The position numbers and the translations under genes were made by a program. The notes beneath the pieces were generated by a model. It was not told the origin of the DNA and did no database searches. It saw only the letters and a list, made by a program, of their open reading frames with translations. Positions 1 through 6,510 of a stretch of DNA of 37,643 nucleotides are shown here, piece after piece. Each line of letters begins with the position of its first letter. Position 1 is the first letter of the stretch. Source of the DNA: a virus; IMG/VR virus record IMGVR_UViG_3300042509_000432, positions 1-37,643 of that record, one strand, 5' to 3'.

Positions 1-110
1 CGCTCATGTGCTGCAACAAGTGCGGCGAAGCGTTCAAGGTTCTTAAATAAGCAGAACCGCACATCGTTTGTTGGTGACGGGTAAAACTCGATTCCAGCCT
101 CTTTCGCCAT
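1..110 (-). CDS. N-terminal fragment of the gene at 37387-37626 (cut by contig end)
   Basis: This is the first 36 codons of the 79-residue small protein described at 37387-37626, repeated here only because the contig ends overlap. The start codon is at 108-110, 16 bases after the stop of the gene at 127-432. It is not a separate gene. Confidence 0.85.
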   Translation of the reverse strand, partial: MAKEAGIEFYPSPTNDVRFCLFKNLERFAALVAAHE

Positions 111-127
111 CTTGATAATGTCGTCTC
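1..127. repeat. Terminal direct repeat, left copy (assembly overlap)
   Basis: Positions 1-127 are identical, base for base, to 37517-37643. A 127-base exact overlap is what a de Bruijn assembler run with k=127 leaves at the ends of a circular contig, so this most likely marks a circular or circularly permuted genome rather than a biological terminal repeat. It lies inside the 5' part of a minus-strand gene. Confidence 0.95.
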
Positions 128-432
128 TATCCACCGTTCTTCTCCTTTAGTTTGGCTTCGACGGCTTCAATCAAATAAACACCCCAATCCCTAGTCCTTA
201 ATAATTCCTCATAATCATCATCAGTCAGCCCAACCCATTCACGCTTTCGTGGTGCATGAACCATCTGCTCACCTTCCCACACAGCACCGCAGACGCAGGT
301 CAAGTCACGTTTAGGTGGTGCAGCGTAAAGTTTTGCGCCAACCTTAATCTCACTTGCATCATCCCATGCGACACAAGGTCTACCATTTGCTTCAATTCGA
401 TAAACATGCGCTACAGGCTCTTGTTTGCTCAT
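127..432 (-). CDS. Small early phage protein with PVAHVYRIE/LYAA domain, paralogue of the next gene
   Basis: A 101-residue protein of unknown function. Residues 6-38 form a compact domain starting PVAHVYRIE and ending KLYAAP, a signature seen in many small early proteins of proteobacterial phages. The middle carries a CxC pair (TCVCG), and the C-terminal third begins WVGLTDDDYEELL, a common phage 'WVGLTDE' element predicted helical. The start ATG overlaps the stop of the upstream gene by ATGA, so the two are translationally coupled. The N-terminal domain is nearly identical to that of the upstream neighbour, showing tandem duplication. Family resemblance is by recollection; no biochemical role can be assigned. 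Confidence 0.75.
   Translation of the reverse strand: MSKQEPVAHVYRIEANGRPCVAWDDASEIKVGAKLYAAPPKRDLTCVCGAVWEGEQMVHAPRKREWVGLTDDDYEELLRTRDWGVYLIEAVEAKLKEKNGG
320..420 (-). repeat. Diverged tandem duplication, copy 1
   Basis: This 101-base segment encodes the PVAHVYRIE...LYAA domain and aligns without gaps to 586-686. By my count 88 of 101 positions match, and nearly all differences fall at synonymous third positions. Confidence 0.85.
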
Positions 433-794
433 TGATTCTTTTCCTTTAATTTAGCTTCGACGTAACTTGCAAACGCTTTGCACCAGCCTTCAGGGTCATC
501 GTTCCAATCCTGATTGGCATCGTATTCAGCGTGACAAAAGGCATCGTGAATGTCATCGCTTGTAAGACCGACCCATTGACCAGACGCAGCGTAAAGTTTT
601 GCGCCGACCTTAATTTCACTTGCGTCATCCCATGCCACACAAGGCCTGCCGTTTGTTTCAATCCGGTAAACATGAGCCACAGGCTTTGGTTCCCAACTCT
701 CACACTCACACACATACCTGTCAGCATTATGTGAGGCATTGCGGTCAAAGCCATGCGGTGCATCTGGATGGGTTTTACAAGTTACCTCGGCCAT
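429..794 (-). CDS. Small early phage protein with Cys-rich N-terminus and PVAHVYRIE/LYAA domain
   Basis: A 121-residue unknown. It begins with a Cys/His-rich stretch (C6, H8, then CEC at about 29-31) that could bind a metal. The duplicated PVAHVYRIE...LYAA domain follows, then WVGLTSDDIHDAF and a C-terminal helix ending EAKLKEKN. That tail is shared with the downstream paralogue (VEAKLKEKN), so both ends of the two proteins are homologous while the central inserts differ. The start at 794 overlaps the end of the upstream 61-residue gene by 13 bases, and its stop forms ATGA with the next start. It sits in the early minus-strand cluster. Function is unknown. Confidence 0.75.
   Translation of the reverse strand: MAEVTCKTHPDAPHGFDRNASHNADRYVCECESWEPKPVAHVYRIETNGRPCVAWDDASEIKVGAKLYAASGQWVGLTSDDIHDAFCHAEYDANQDWNDDPEGWCKAFASYVEAKLKEKNQ
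586..686 (-). repeat. Diverged tandem duplication, copy 2
   Basis: Ungapped partner of 320-420, offset by 266 bases. The encoded 34-residue domain differs at a single residue (Ala/Thr before NGRP) despite 13 nucleotide differences, so the duplication has been kept under protein-level selection. Confidence 0.85.
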
Positions 795-967
795 AGGTAC
801 GTCGCTGCTTGAAATGCGCCAGCGTCCACTAATGTTTCTTCGTCAATCTCACGGCCACCGGGAAGCACATAGACGTTCTTCTTGATGTAATGGGGAACAA
901 TGGTGATCTTCTCGTAGAGATACACTTTGACCCAGTCACGCTCTTGTTTCGGTTCTTGTTTTTTCAT
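782..967 (-). CDS. Small hypothetical early protein (61 aa)
   Basis: The open frame extends upstream to 1069, but I place the start at the ATG at 965-967 (MKKQEPKQ). The longer frame would overlap the winged-helix gene by more than 130 bases, and a GGA Shine-Dalgarno-like triplet lies about 8 bases ahead of this ATG. The protein is charged at the N-terminus, then has a strand-rich centre (YLYEKITIVPHYIK) and ends GAFQAATYLWPR. It shares 32 bases with the end of the upstream gene and 13 with the next one, typical of this tightly packed block. No family recognised. Confidence 0.6.
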   Translation of the reverse strand: MKKQEPKQERDWVKVYLYEKITIVPHYIKKNVYVLPGGREIDEETLVDAGAFQAATYLWPR

Positions 968-1274
968 GTTGAATTCCAAAAGGGTTATTCCATAGAAAAG
1001 GTTTGTTTCTGTTTTGTAACTTGATTTCGACTGCGTTATAACCGTATGCCCTGCCAATCTTTTTAGCAACCGATGACTGATGTGAAAGCAGCCTTCTTGT
1101 GATCTTGCCCTCGGCTAGTAAAGGCATTAGCGCGTTTTGAATCAACTTTGGGCTTATCTTCAGCTTTTCGGCCAGTTCTTTTACTGTCACTGGGCCAATT
1201 CGTTTCTGCATATATTTAAGACAGGCCAATCCACGATCAATCTTTGCCTGCTTTTGAAGTCTGGTAAGACTCAT
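936..1274 (-). CDS. Winged-helix DNA-binding protein
   Basis: A 112-residue basic protein. Residues 10-65 read as a winged helix: a helix ending KYMQKRIGPVT, then VKELAEKLKISPKLIQNALMP as the helix-turn-helix, then LLAEGKITRR as the wing. It is therefore probably a sequence-specific DNA-binding regulator acting in the host cytoplasm during early infection. The C-terminal third is unrelated to anything I recognise. The ATG overlaps the stop of the MazG-like gene by ATGA. A second winged-helix protein lies at 36708-37019 in the same transcription run; the two could regulate the early/late switch, but that is inference. Confidence 0.65.
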   Translation of the reverse strand: MSLTRLQKQAKIDRGLACLKYMQKRIGPVTVKELAEKLKISPKLIQNALMPLLAEGKITRRLLSHQSSVAKKIGRAYGYNAVEIKLQNRNKPFLWNNPFGIQHEKTRTETRA

Positions 1275-1612
1275 TTATCCGCTCTCCTTTGCGCTGCTTC
1301 GTTCGTATATTTCGTTCCGTAGCGCCTTCTCAGTTTCTCGATGTTGTGCTCGAGGATCATGTTTCTGTTAAGGCCGAGCTTTTGTCTTATGCCCTCAAGA
1401 TAAAACTCAATGTCGCCCAGCTCCTCGATGACGTTGTCAATGTCCAAAGGTTTTTGGTAAATCGCCCACTTCTTGATTGCGTCTAAAAGCTCTCCAGACT
1501 CCCCAGAGACTCCGATGGTCATGTGCAGCACAAACGCTTGATCCGGGCTGAGATCGTCAAGGATGTCGCATCCCGGTTTAGCAAGTGCAGTGACTAATTC
1601 TGTGTGGTTCAA
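1271..1612 (-). CDS. MazG-like nucleotide pyrophosphohydrolase
   Basis: A 113-residue all-alpha NTP pyrophosphohydrolase of the MazG type. The metal-binding signature ExxE-x22-ExxD is visible as E38-S-G-E41 (GESGELLDAI) and E64-L-G-D67 (VIEELGDIEFYL). Family members hydrolyse (d)NTPs to monophosphates and pyrophosphate; phage versions may cleanse or re-tune nucleotide pools, with ppGpp proposed as a target in some phages. The start is a TTG at 1610-1612, chosen because a strong GAGGAG lies 8 bases upstream. It overlaps the stop of the 44-residue gene by two bases, and its own stop forms ATGA with the winged-helix gene. Confidence 0.8.
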   Translation of the reverse strand: MNHTELVTALAKPGCDILDDLSPDQAFVLHMTIGVSGESGELLDAIKKWAIYQKPLDIDNVIEELGDIEFYLEGIRQKLGLNRNMILEHNIEKLRRRYGTKYTNEAAQRRADK

Positions 1613-1743
1613 AATGGTGACTCCTCAATCGTTTTCAAAATGTCGCGCTTAGTGACTTTCTTTTTCTTAACCCACTTGCCTTTTACTAACGTCTGCTGAA
1701 ACGGCCAGTTAGGATGTTTTGCTAGCTCTTTAGTTGGTTCCAT
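1609..1743 (-). CDS. Small basic protein (44 aa)
   Basis: A short gene between the helicase and MazG-like genes. It begins MEPTKELAKHPNWPF, is rich in lysine in the middle (KGKWVKKKKVTKRDI) and ends EESPF. Its ATG is preceded by a near-perfect Shine-Dalgarno (CGGAGGT, 3-4 bases from the start), overlaps the helicase end by 14 bases, and its stop overlaps the TTG start of the MazG-like gene. Coupling on both sides plus the strong ribosome site make it a real gene. A basic peptide beside a helicase might bind DNA or protein, but no function can be assigned. Confidence 0.7.
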   Translation of the reverse strand: MEPTKELAKHPNWPFQQTLVKGKWVKKKKVTKRDILKTIEESPF

Positions 1744-2716
1744 AAGACCTCCGTAAAACATCATCTTCGATGTCTTGCTTGATTTCTGCTAGAGCTTCCC
1801 GATGAGTGTACGTTTTGGGCTGATATTCGGTAGGCAGCCCTCCAACTTCCTGAACGTACTGTTGGCTCTGTCTGTCGAACCAGAGCTTCGCAACGCCCTC
1901 CCACTCACCATTCCGCTGTTTCTCAAAAGATAGGAAGGCATCAGGAATGGAATGATCCACTACACCATTGGCCTCAAAATCGCGCTCCTTCGATTTATTT
2001 CTGTGCATGAGGATTACATTGTCCACTTGATCTGCGACGCTCCCAGACCCCTTCAAATCGTTTTTAGAGGGTGTTCTGTTGTCATCCGACTGTTTCCTGA
2101 TATGGTGGACAAGATGAATGTGAATATTCTGATCTCTCGCAAGACCGCACAGCTCGTCTGTAAAATTTTTCTGTGCGTTGTAATCGTCCTCGCCACGAAC
2201 GCACTTCATTAGGCTGTCAATAAAGTAGTGCTGGCAACCGAGCATCGTCTTGCAGTAAACCCCGACTCCTAGAACTTGAGGTGGGCTTACAGTTCCCTGT
2301 ACGTCGTAGAACCAGAGTCGGTCTTTAACCCATTCCTTAAACTTCTCGTGAGCCTGCATTGTGGGAAACGACGACCGCGACCACTGACGCACCATCCGCT
2401 TAAGTGTTCGAACCGGCTTCATCTCGAACGAAGCGATCACCACCTTTTGATTTTGGTGAATCAGGTGCAGAGCGATCTGCCCCGCAAGCAAGGATTTGCC
2501 AGATCCGTTTTGGCCTGCAAGCACCGTGACCTCACCTAAGCGGTAGGTGAACTTGTCCGCGAGCTTCTCAAACGGCATAACGATGTTGGGCTCTTCCGAC
2601 GGATTCCTCATTTCCTCAATGAGATCGTCCATACAGTCGGCAGCGGGTCTTACTTTCACAGATGCTTCCATCTGCTCATACCAGGCCTTGTAATCAAGGT
2701 TTTCTAAGACGTTCAT
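1730..2716 (-). CDS. DnaB-like (RecA-fold) replicative helicase
   Basis: A 328-residue RecA-fold ATPase resembling the C-terminal motor of DnaB/gp4/Twinkle helicases, which unwind DNA at the phage fork. Visible are Walker A GQNGSGKS (68-75), a Walker B-like YFIDSLMK (164-171), HLVHHIRK (201-208), the DNA-loop/motif-4 element DLKGSGSVADQVDNVI (220-235) and the FEKQRNG element (264-270). Length matches a helicase motor without the DnaB N-terminal domain, and no primase domain is present. I chose the ATG at 2714-2716, which has AAGGA 6 bases upstream; the frame runs on to 2797 but would overlap the methyltransferase. The replisome-organiser-like gene two genes upstream probably supplies loading. 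Confidence 0.85.
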   Translation of the reverse strand: MNVLENLDYKAWYEQMEASVKVRPAADCMDDLIEEMRNPSEEPNIVMPFEKLADKFTYRLGEVTVLAGQNGSGKSLLAGQIALHLIHQNQKVVIASFEMKPVRTLKRMVRQWSRSSFPTMQAHEKFKEWVKDRLWFYDVQGTVSPPQVLGVGVYCKTMLGCQHYFIDSLMKCVRGEDDYNAQKNFTDELCGLARDQNIHIHLVHHIRKQSDDNRTPSKNDLKGSGSVADQVDNVILMHRNKSKERDFEANGVVDHSIPDAFLSFEKQRNGEWEGVAKLWFDRQSQQYVQEVGGLPTEYQPKTYTHREALAEIKQDIEDDVLRRSYGTN

Positions 2717-2727
2717 ATATTTTCCTT

Positions 2728-3678
2728 TTAAGTCAAAAAACCCAGAGTATTTAATCTTTCTTCCTGCAATTTTTTGTAATCTGAATTTAACTCGCATCCC
2801 AAATATTTACGAGAATGAATTTTTGAAACATAAGCAGTTGTCCCGCTTCCCATGAACGGATCAAGCACGATGTCGCCTTTCCTGCTGCCAGCTAATATGC
2901 AAGGTTCGATCAGCGAAGGCGGAAACGTGGCAAAGTGAGCGCCTTTGTACGGGCGGGTGGCGACTGACCACACGCTGCGGCGGTTGCGGGTCTCCCATTC
3001 AACTCCAGCTAGCGCCACTAAACCGGCCTTTGTGCGATGTTCCTCACTGGTTCCAGTTTTGTATGCGTCTGCGTACTTGTGACGCTTGTTTCCAGCAGGT
3101 TTCTCGCTGACTGCCGGTTCCTTGCTGGCTTCGTGGTCGTAAAAGTAACGCTCCGACTTCGACAGCAGAAAAATGTACTCATGCGCCTTTGTGCAGCGGT
3201 CGCGCACTGACTCAGGCATCGGGTTCGGCTTGTGCCAGATGATGTCCTGACGCAGATACCAGCCATCAGCACGAAGAGCGAAAGCAAGCATCCAGGGAAT
3301 ACCAATCAAGTCCTTCTCTTTTAACCCGTCCAACTTATTTCCACGCCTTGCACATACATCCGGCAAATCTTGTCTTGTTGCACTGACAGACTGCTTGACT
3401 AAAGCCTGACCCTTGCCGGGCCGATAGTTGTAATAGCTATCCCCAATGTTCACCCACAGCGTCCCATCGTCGGCCAGCACATCACGCACGCATCGGAACA
3501 CCTCGACCATCGCGGCGATGTACTGCTCGGGCGTTTGCTCCAGACCGATTTGACCGTCGACCCCGTAATCACGAAGCCCAAAATAAGGCGGAGAGGTTAC
3601 GCACGTTTGCACCTTCACGTTATTAGAAGCCCACCGACGCATGATTTCGCGACAATCTCCGAATTCAATTGAGTTCAT
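2728..3678 (-). CDS. Site-specific DNA methyltransferase (N6-adenine or N4-cytosine, SPPY type)
   Basis: A 316-residue amino-methyltransferase that transfers a methyl group from S-adenosylmethionine to DNA. Catalytic motif IV is TSPPYFGLRDYG at 28-39, and the SAM-binding motif I DPFMGSGTT is at 273-281. This order (IV before I) is the beta-class arrangement. IIWHKPNPMPESV in the middle and LGCELNSDYKKL at the end are also typical. No restriction endonuclease accompanies it, so it is an orphan, probably protecting phage DNA from host cleavage or marking replicated DNA. The target base and sequence cannot be read from the gene. Its start overlaps the stop of the upstream gene by ATGA. Confidence 0.9.
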   Translation of the reverse strand: MNSIEFGDCREIMRRWASNNVKVQTCVTSPPYFGLRDYGVDGQIGLEQTPEQYIAAMVEVFRCVRDVLADDGTLWVNIGDSYYNYRPGKGQALVKQSVSATRQDLPDVCARRGNKLDGLKEKDLIGIPWMLAFALRADGWYLRQDIIWHKPNPMPESVRDRCTKAHEYIFLLSKSERYFYDHEASKEPAVSEKPAGNKRHKYADAYKTGTSEEHRTKAGLVALAGVEWETRNRRSVWSVATRPYKGAHFATFPPSLIEPCILAGSRKGDIVLDPFMGSGTTAYVSKIHSRKYLGCELNSDYKKLQEERLNTLGFLT

Positions 3679-3962
3679 GCGTCGACCTCCGAATCCCAGT
3701 AGAGGCCGGGAGCGTAGTTAGCGATAACGCGGGCCGGGGCACATATTTTCAGAGCTTGCAAGATAAGGTGGACGTGGTCAGGATCGCCTCCATTAAGATG
3801 CACCCGTAGTCCTTTGACCCACCTAAAGTCTCGGTCTTTAGGCTCAACGACAACAACGGGATACTCCGGGTCATCGTCCGGTTGTCCAACAAAGTCGATA
3901 AAAACAGCTTTAGGTGGTTTGCCTGCAAGCTGTAGGTTGTTTACGAAGTCGTGGCCTTTCAT
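3675..3962 (-). CDS. Hypothetical early protein (95 aa)
   Basis: A 95-residue acidic/strand-rich protein that I do not recognise. It contains AVFIDFVGQPDDDPEYPVVV, then RWVKGLRVHLNGGDPDHVHL and ends YAPGLYWDSEVDA. Asp and His residues cluster in the GGDPDHVHL loop, but there is no established catalytic signature. The start forms TAATG with the stop of the replisome-organiser gene and the stop forms ATGA with the methyltransferase start, so it is translated as part of the replication operon. Confidence 0.65.
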   Translation of the reverse strand: MKGHDFVNNLQLAGKPPKAVFIDFVGQPDDDPEYPVVVVEPKDRDFRWVKGLRVHLNGGDPDHVHLILQALKICAPARVIANYAPGLYWDSEVDA

Positions 3963-4579
3963 TACGTTGCCCTCCGATTTAGATCGTTCATGTTTGAAGG
4001 GCTGCTGACTTGAACTTGAACTGCATTGCCACGCTTTTCTCTAAGTACCCAATTCTTGAAAGCTCGTGACCAATCCCTTTTCTCCGCATCTCGGCCTTTC
4101 TTCTCCAGCCAATATGCCTTGAAACTGAAGATGACATGCTGTGGATTTAGATCCGGTCTTTCCTTTGCCATAAAAGCCAGATCGTCTGCACTCGGCATCC
4201 AATCTTCGGGGAGACGCGTAGCTTTGGGGAGTTTCTTTGCCTCTCTCTCTGTCTCTTTCTCTGTCTCTCTCTCTAGAGCATCATGTTGATATTCACTTGA
4301 TATCAAGTCGATATCATCTTGTACCACCCAGTGACCGAGCTTTGAAATGTCATTTCTCAGCTGCTGAATGGACAATCTAAGCCTAAAAGCTAAGGTTTCT
4401 TCGTCGGGCAAACGACCATCGTCCTCGCTAGCTATAACCCAAAGCATGACAAGCGTTTTAGCTGCTTTTGGCTCAAGGTTATGCCATTCCCTATCGTCCA
4501 AAATGTCACGATAGAGCTTGATCCACGGTGGTTTGCGGTCGCGAAAATGCTGAAACTTCGACCAGTTCTTGATCTGCAT
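3962..4579 (-). CDS. DnaT/replisome-organiser-like replication protein
   Basis: A 205-residue protein. The N-terminal ~85 residues (WSKFQHFRDRKPPWIKLYRDIL through LRNDISKLGHW) match the winged-helix 'PPWIKLY' N-domain common in phage replication initiators. A charged linker follows, and residues ~140-195 resemble a DnaT-like C-domain (LPEDWMPSADDLAFM ... RDWSRAFKNWVLREK). Such proteins bind the phage origin and recruit or load the helicase. The start at 4577-4579 is supported by AAGGA 7 bases upstream; the longer frame to 4681 has no ribosome site. It lies directly upstream of the methyltransferase and helicase genes. Domain assignment is from pattern recognition. Confidence 0.7.
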   Translation of the reverse strand: MQIKNWSKFQHFRDRKPPWIKLYRDILDDREWHNLEPKAAKTLVMLWVIASEDDGRLPDEETLAFRLRLSIQQLRNDISKLGHWVVQDDIDLISSEYQHDALERETEKETEREAKKLPKATRLPEDWMPSADDLAFMAKERPDLNPQHVIFSFKAYWLEKKGRDAEKRDWSRAFKNWVLREKRGNAVQVQVSSPSNMNDLNRRAT

Positions 4580-4694
4580 AGGACTTTCCTTCAAAAAGTC
4601 ATCTTCACTGAAAGGTGCAAACGGCAGGCAGGTGAAGAGTCTGCTTTTCCCCCCGTCAGGGTAGCCGCTGCTATCAAACAATCTTAAGTCTAAA

Positions 4695-5009
4695 TCAGAA
4701 TTCGAACACCTTGCAAGTCCACCCGGCTTTTAACTTGCCCCAACCGTGAACCTCGATCTTCCATCCCGCCTTAAGGATTGCTGGCAAATGCTCCGATTCC
4801 TCAATTTTCCTGATCCTTGCGTTCACATTCCCTCGGCTTGTTGTCTGCACCAGCAGCGTCTCAGTGTCCCTGATAGCTAGGATGTCGCCGATCCCGAATA
4901 GGTCCTGCCTGATGCGAGCATGTGGGTTCCACTTCTCGACAATCTGACAGAGATAGCCGTCTTGCCTGAGTTTCTCTAGGCTTCGTTGCGTTGGTGATTT
5001 GCCGCTCAT
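4695..5009 (-). CDS. PD-(D/E)XK-fold-like protein with degenerate active site
   Basis: A 104-residue protein, first gene of the leftward operon. The core DLFGIGDILAIRDTETLLVQTT looks like the beta-hairpin of a Holliday-junction-resolvase/restriction-type nuclease: an Asp in GIGD followed by a strand that normally carries ExK. Here that strand reads QTT, so the usual Glu and Lys are missing. R61, R64 and K66 plus WKIEVHGWGK downstream remain basic. It may bind DNA without cutting it, or use other residues. The ATG at 5007-5009 has an AGGT about 10 bases upstream. A 115-base gap to the next gene contains only an open frame without a ribosome site. Confidence 0.6.
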   Translation of the reverse strand: MSGKSPTQRSLEKLRQDGYLCQIVEKWNPHARIRQDLFGIGDILAIRDTETLLVQTTSRGNVNARIRKIEESEHLPAILKAGWKIEVHGWGKLKAGWTCKVFEF

Positions 5010-5050
5010 CGTGTAGAACCTGCCTTTCGTCTGCTGGTATTAAATTTGTC

Positions 5051-5078
5051 TTGCAAGCCTTTGTGGTTTCGCTAAGAT
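5051..5078 (+). promoter_or_regulatory. Candidate sigma-70-like promoter for the rightward recombination operon
   Basis: TTGCAA (5051-5056) and TAAGAT (5073-5078) are separated by 16 bases and lie about 25 bases before the first rightward start codon. Each hexamer matches the sigma-70 consensus at four of six positions. The gap 5010-5104 is the only divergent junction in the genome, so promoters for both arms should be here. I could not pick a convincing leftward one. Confidence 0.4.
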
Positions 5079-5104
5079 TACTCCACCAACTAACGGAGAG
5101 CGAT

Positions 5105-5314
5105 ATGAAAGCAAATAAATTTTTGTTCCGCTGGGCAGATTCATCAAAACTAACTGCCGACAAAGCAATGACGCGCATTAGATTAGCCTGCGATTTACGG
5201 GCTTTTCGCAAAGACCCAAACGTAACCATCAAGCGTTACAAAAGCGTCAACCAAACCGTTTTTCACGTCCAAAACAGCGCCGCGAATGTTTCGGCTTACT
5301 TTGTGATGAGATAA
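5105..5314 (+). CDS. Small basic hypothetical protein, first gene of the rightward operon
   Basis: A 69-residue basic protein (MKANKFLFRWADSSK...). The ATG at 5105 was chosen over earlier in-frame codons because a clear GGAGAG lies 4-9 bases upstream. It has a Lys/Arg-rich centre (RIRLACDLRAFRKDPNVTIKRYK) followed by a strand-like VNQTVFHVQNS. That composition fits a nucleic-acid-binding protein. Its place immediately after the divergent promoter region is where phages often put a regulator such as a Cro-like protein, but no helix-turn-helix is recognisable. Function unknown. Confidence 0.6.
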   Translation: MKANKFLFRWADSSKLTADKAMTRIRLACDLRAFRKDPNVTIKRYKSVNQTVFHVQNSAANVSAYFVMR

Positions 5315-5337
5315 CAACCGAGCTGGCCCCTTTTGCT

Positions 5338-5580
5338 ATGAACGAAGATTATTATTTCGACAGGATGCTATATGAACACGATAGAGAAAGAGAAGAAGAT
5401 GAGATCGTTGCTAGACTGGCTGACAGCGATAGTGTTTGGGATTTTGTTTGGGACGATGATGTTCCTTTTCATAAGATAGAACGTTTTTACAGGATAAAAC
5501 GATATGCAGAAAGTTTACGAAGCAATAAGCAAGGTGATGAGTGCGATCTCCAAAGCAGGGATTGCCAAACAGAGAACTAA
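5338..5580 (+). CDS. Small acidic hypothetical protein
   Basis: An 80-residue frame rich in Asp/Glu (REREEDEIVARLADSDS, WDFVWDDD). No good Shine-Dalgarno precedes the ATG at 5338; a second Met ten codons in has AGG directly before it. Its last 77 bases overlap the start of the ERF gene. The acidic, Tyr/Trp-containing first 55 residues look like real protein; the tail overlapping ERF looks less so. It could be a small regulator or DNA mimic, but that is speculation. Confidence 0.45.
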   Translation: MNEDYYFDRMLYEHDREREEDEIVARLADSDSVWDFVWDDDVPFHKIERFYRIKRYAESLRSNKQGDECDLQSRDCQTEN

Positions 5581-6100
5581 CGAAGCGCAGAGATACCAGT
5601 TTCGCGGTATTGACGATGTTTACAATGCAATGGCTCCCATCCTTGCGGAGCATAAGCTGTGCATCCTCCCTCGCGTTACAGACCGACAGGTTGTTGAGCG
5701 TGTCAACAAGTCCGGGACTGCTTTGTTCTATGTCACCGTCTCAATGGAGTTCGCTCTTGTGTCCGGCGAAGATGGCTCTAGCCACGTCATATCGACCATT
5801 GGCGAGGCTATGGACTCCGGTGATAAGGCAACTAATAAAGCAATGTCAGCGGCTTATAAGTACGCTCTCATGCAGGCCTTTTGCATCCCAACAGAGGGCG
5901 ATAACGACAGTGAGAATCAAACCCACGAAGTAATGTCCGAATCCAACTTCGACAAGGATCTTGAGAAGATCGCCAGCGCTAAGAAAGAAGATCTTAGGAA
6001 GGTTTATGAGGAGGTTTTTGTTAAGCACAAGAAATCGCCTGACCTTGTAAAACAAATCGAAGCAGCCAAAGACAAACGTAAGAAGGAGCTAGGCCTGTGA
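5504..6100 (+). CDS. erf: ERF-family single-strand annealing recombinase
   Basis: A 198-residue ERF superfamily protein. Family members bind single-stranded DNA and anneal complementary strands during phage recombination and genome circularisation. Diagnostic stretches are the N-terminal QRYQFRGIDDVYNAMAPILA (about 28-47) and the signature AMDSGDKATNKAMSAAYKYA (about 107-126) followed by LMQAFCIPTEGD. The C-terminal 55 residues are charged and helical. An AGGA lies 9 bases before the ATG. It is followed by overlapping start codons of nuclease genes, and its partner exonuclease (YqaJ type) and SSB are four and five genes downstream: a Red-like recombination set. Confidence 0.9.
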   Translation: MQKVYEAISKVMSAISKAGIAKQRTNEAQRYQFRGIDDVYNAMAPILAEHKLCILPRVTDRQVVERVNKSGTALFYVTVSMEFALVSGEDGSSHVISTIGEAMDSGDKATNKAMSAAYKYALMQAFCIPTEGDNDSENQTHEVMSESNFDKDLEKIASAKKEDLRKVYEEVFVKHKKSPDLVKQIEAAKDKRKKELGL

Positions 6101-6510
6101 GACCCGTTTACGAAACTGAACTTGATAGGAAACGAGAGTTAGCCGTCGCGCAAACGTTTGCTGATCGCTTTAACTACGACATTTACCGACTGCCTAAGTT
6201 CTACGAAATGGACTTTGCCGCCTATCAGAACGGGCAACTGGTCAGATGGGTAGAAGTAAAAATAAGAAATTGTAAGTCGACCGACTACAACACTTATATG
6301 CTTGATTTTGGAAAGTTACGATCTGCCATCAGCATCCAAAACGCTTCGCAAAGATCGGTTGTTCTTGTTGTCCAGTGGACTGACACGATGAAGTATTGGA
6401 CGTTTCGCGTTGGCTATCCAATCCTCCCCGGTGGCCGTACAGACAGAGGAGATCCCGATGATGTTGTTCCTTGTGTTCATATTCCTATTCATCAATTTAT
6501 AGATGTATGA
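6097..6510 (+). CDS. PD-(D/E)XK nuclease-like protein
   Basis: A 137-residue protein starting at GTG 6097, which overlaps the ERF stop (GTGA). The core reads FYEMDFAAYQNGQLVRWVEV: Asp39 on the first strand, then Glu53-x-Lys55 (WVEVKIR) on the next. This is the PD-(D/E)XK metal-dependent nuclease motif, followed by a helix containing FGKLRSAI. A free-standing small nuclease beside ERF suggests processing of recombination intermediates or host DNA. Specific substrate is unknown. Unlike the leftward-arm relative at 4695-5009, the active-site residues here look intact. Confidence 0.65.
   Translation: MRPVYETELDRKRELAVAQTFADRFNYDIYRLPKFYEMDFAAYQNGQLVRWVEVKIRNCKSTDYNTYMLDFGKLRSAISIQNASQRSVVLVVQWTDTMKYWTFRVGYPILPGGRTDRGDPDDVVPCVHIPIHQFIDV

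Noticed and set aside
1-127. Short terminal repeats as a packaging feature
   Set aside because: Length equals a common assembler k-mer and lies inside a gene far from terminase; an assembly overlap of a circle explains it better.
1730-2797. Helicase frame extended to 2797
   Set aside because: The extra 27 residues overlap the methyltransferase and lack a ribosome site; the ATG at 2716 has AAGGA at proper distance.
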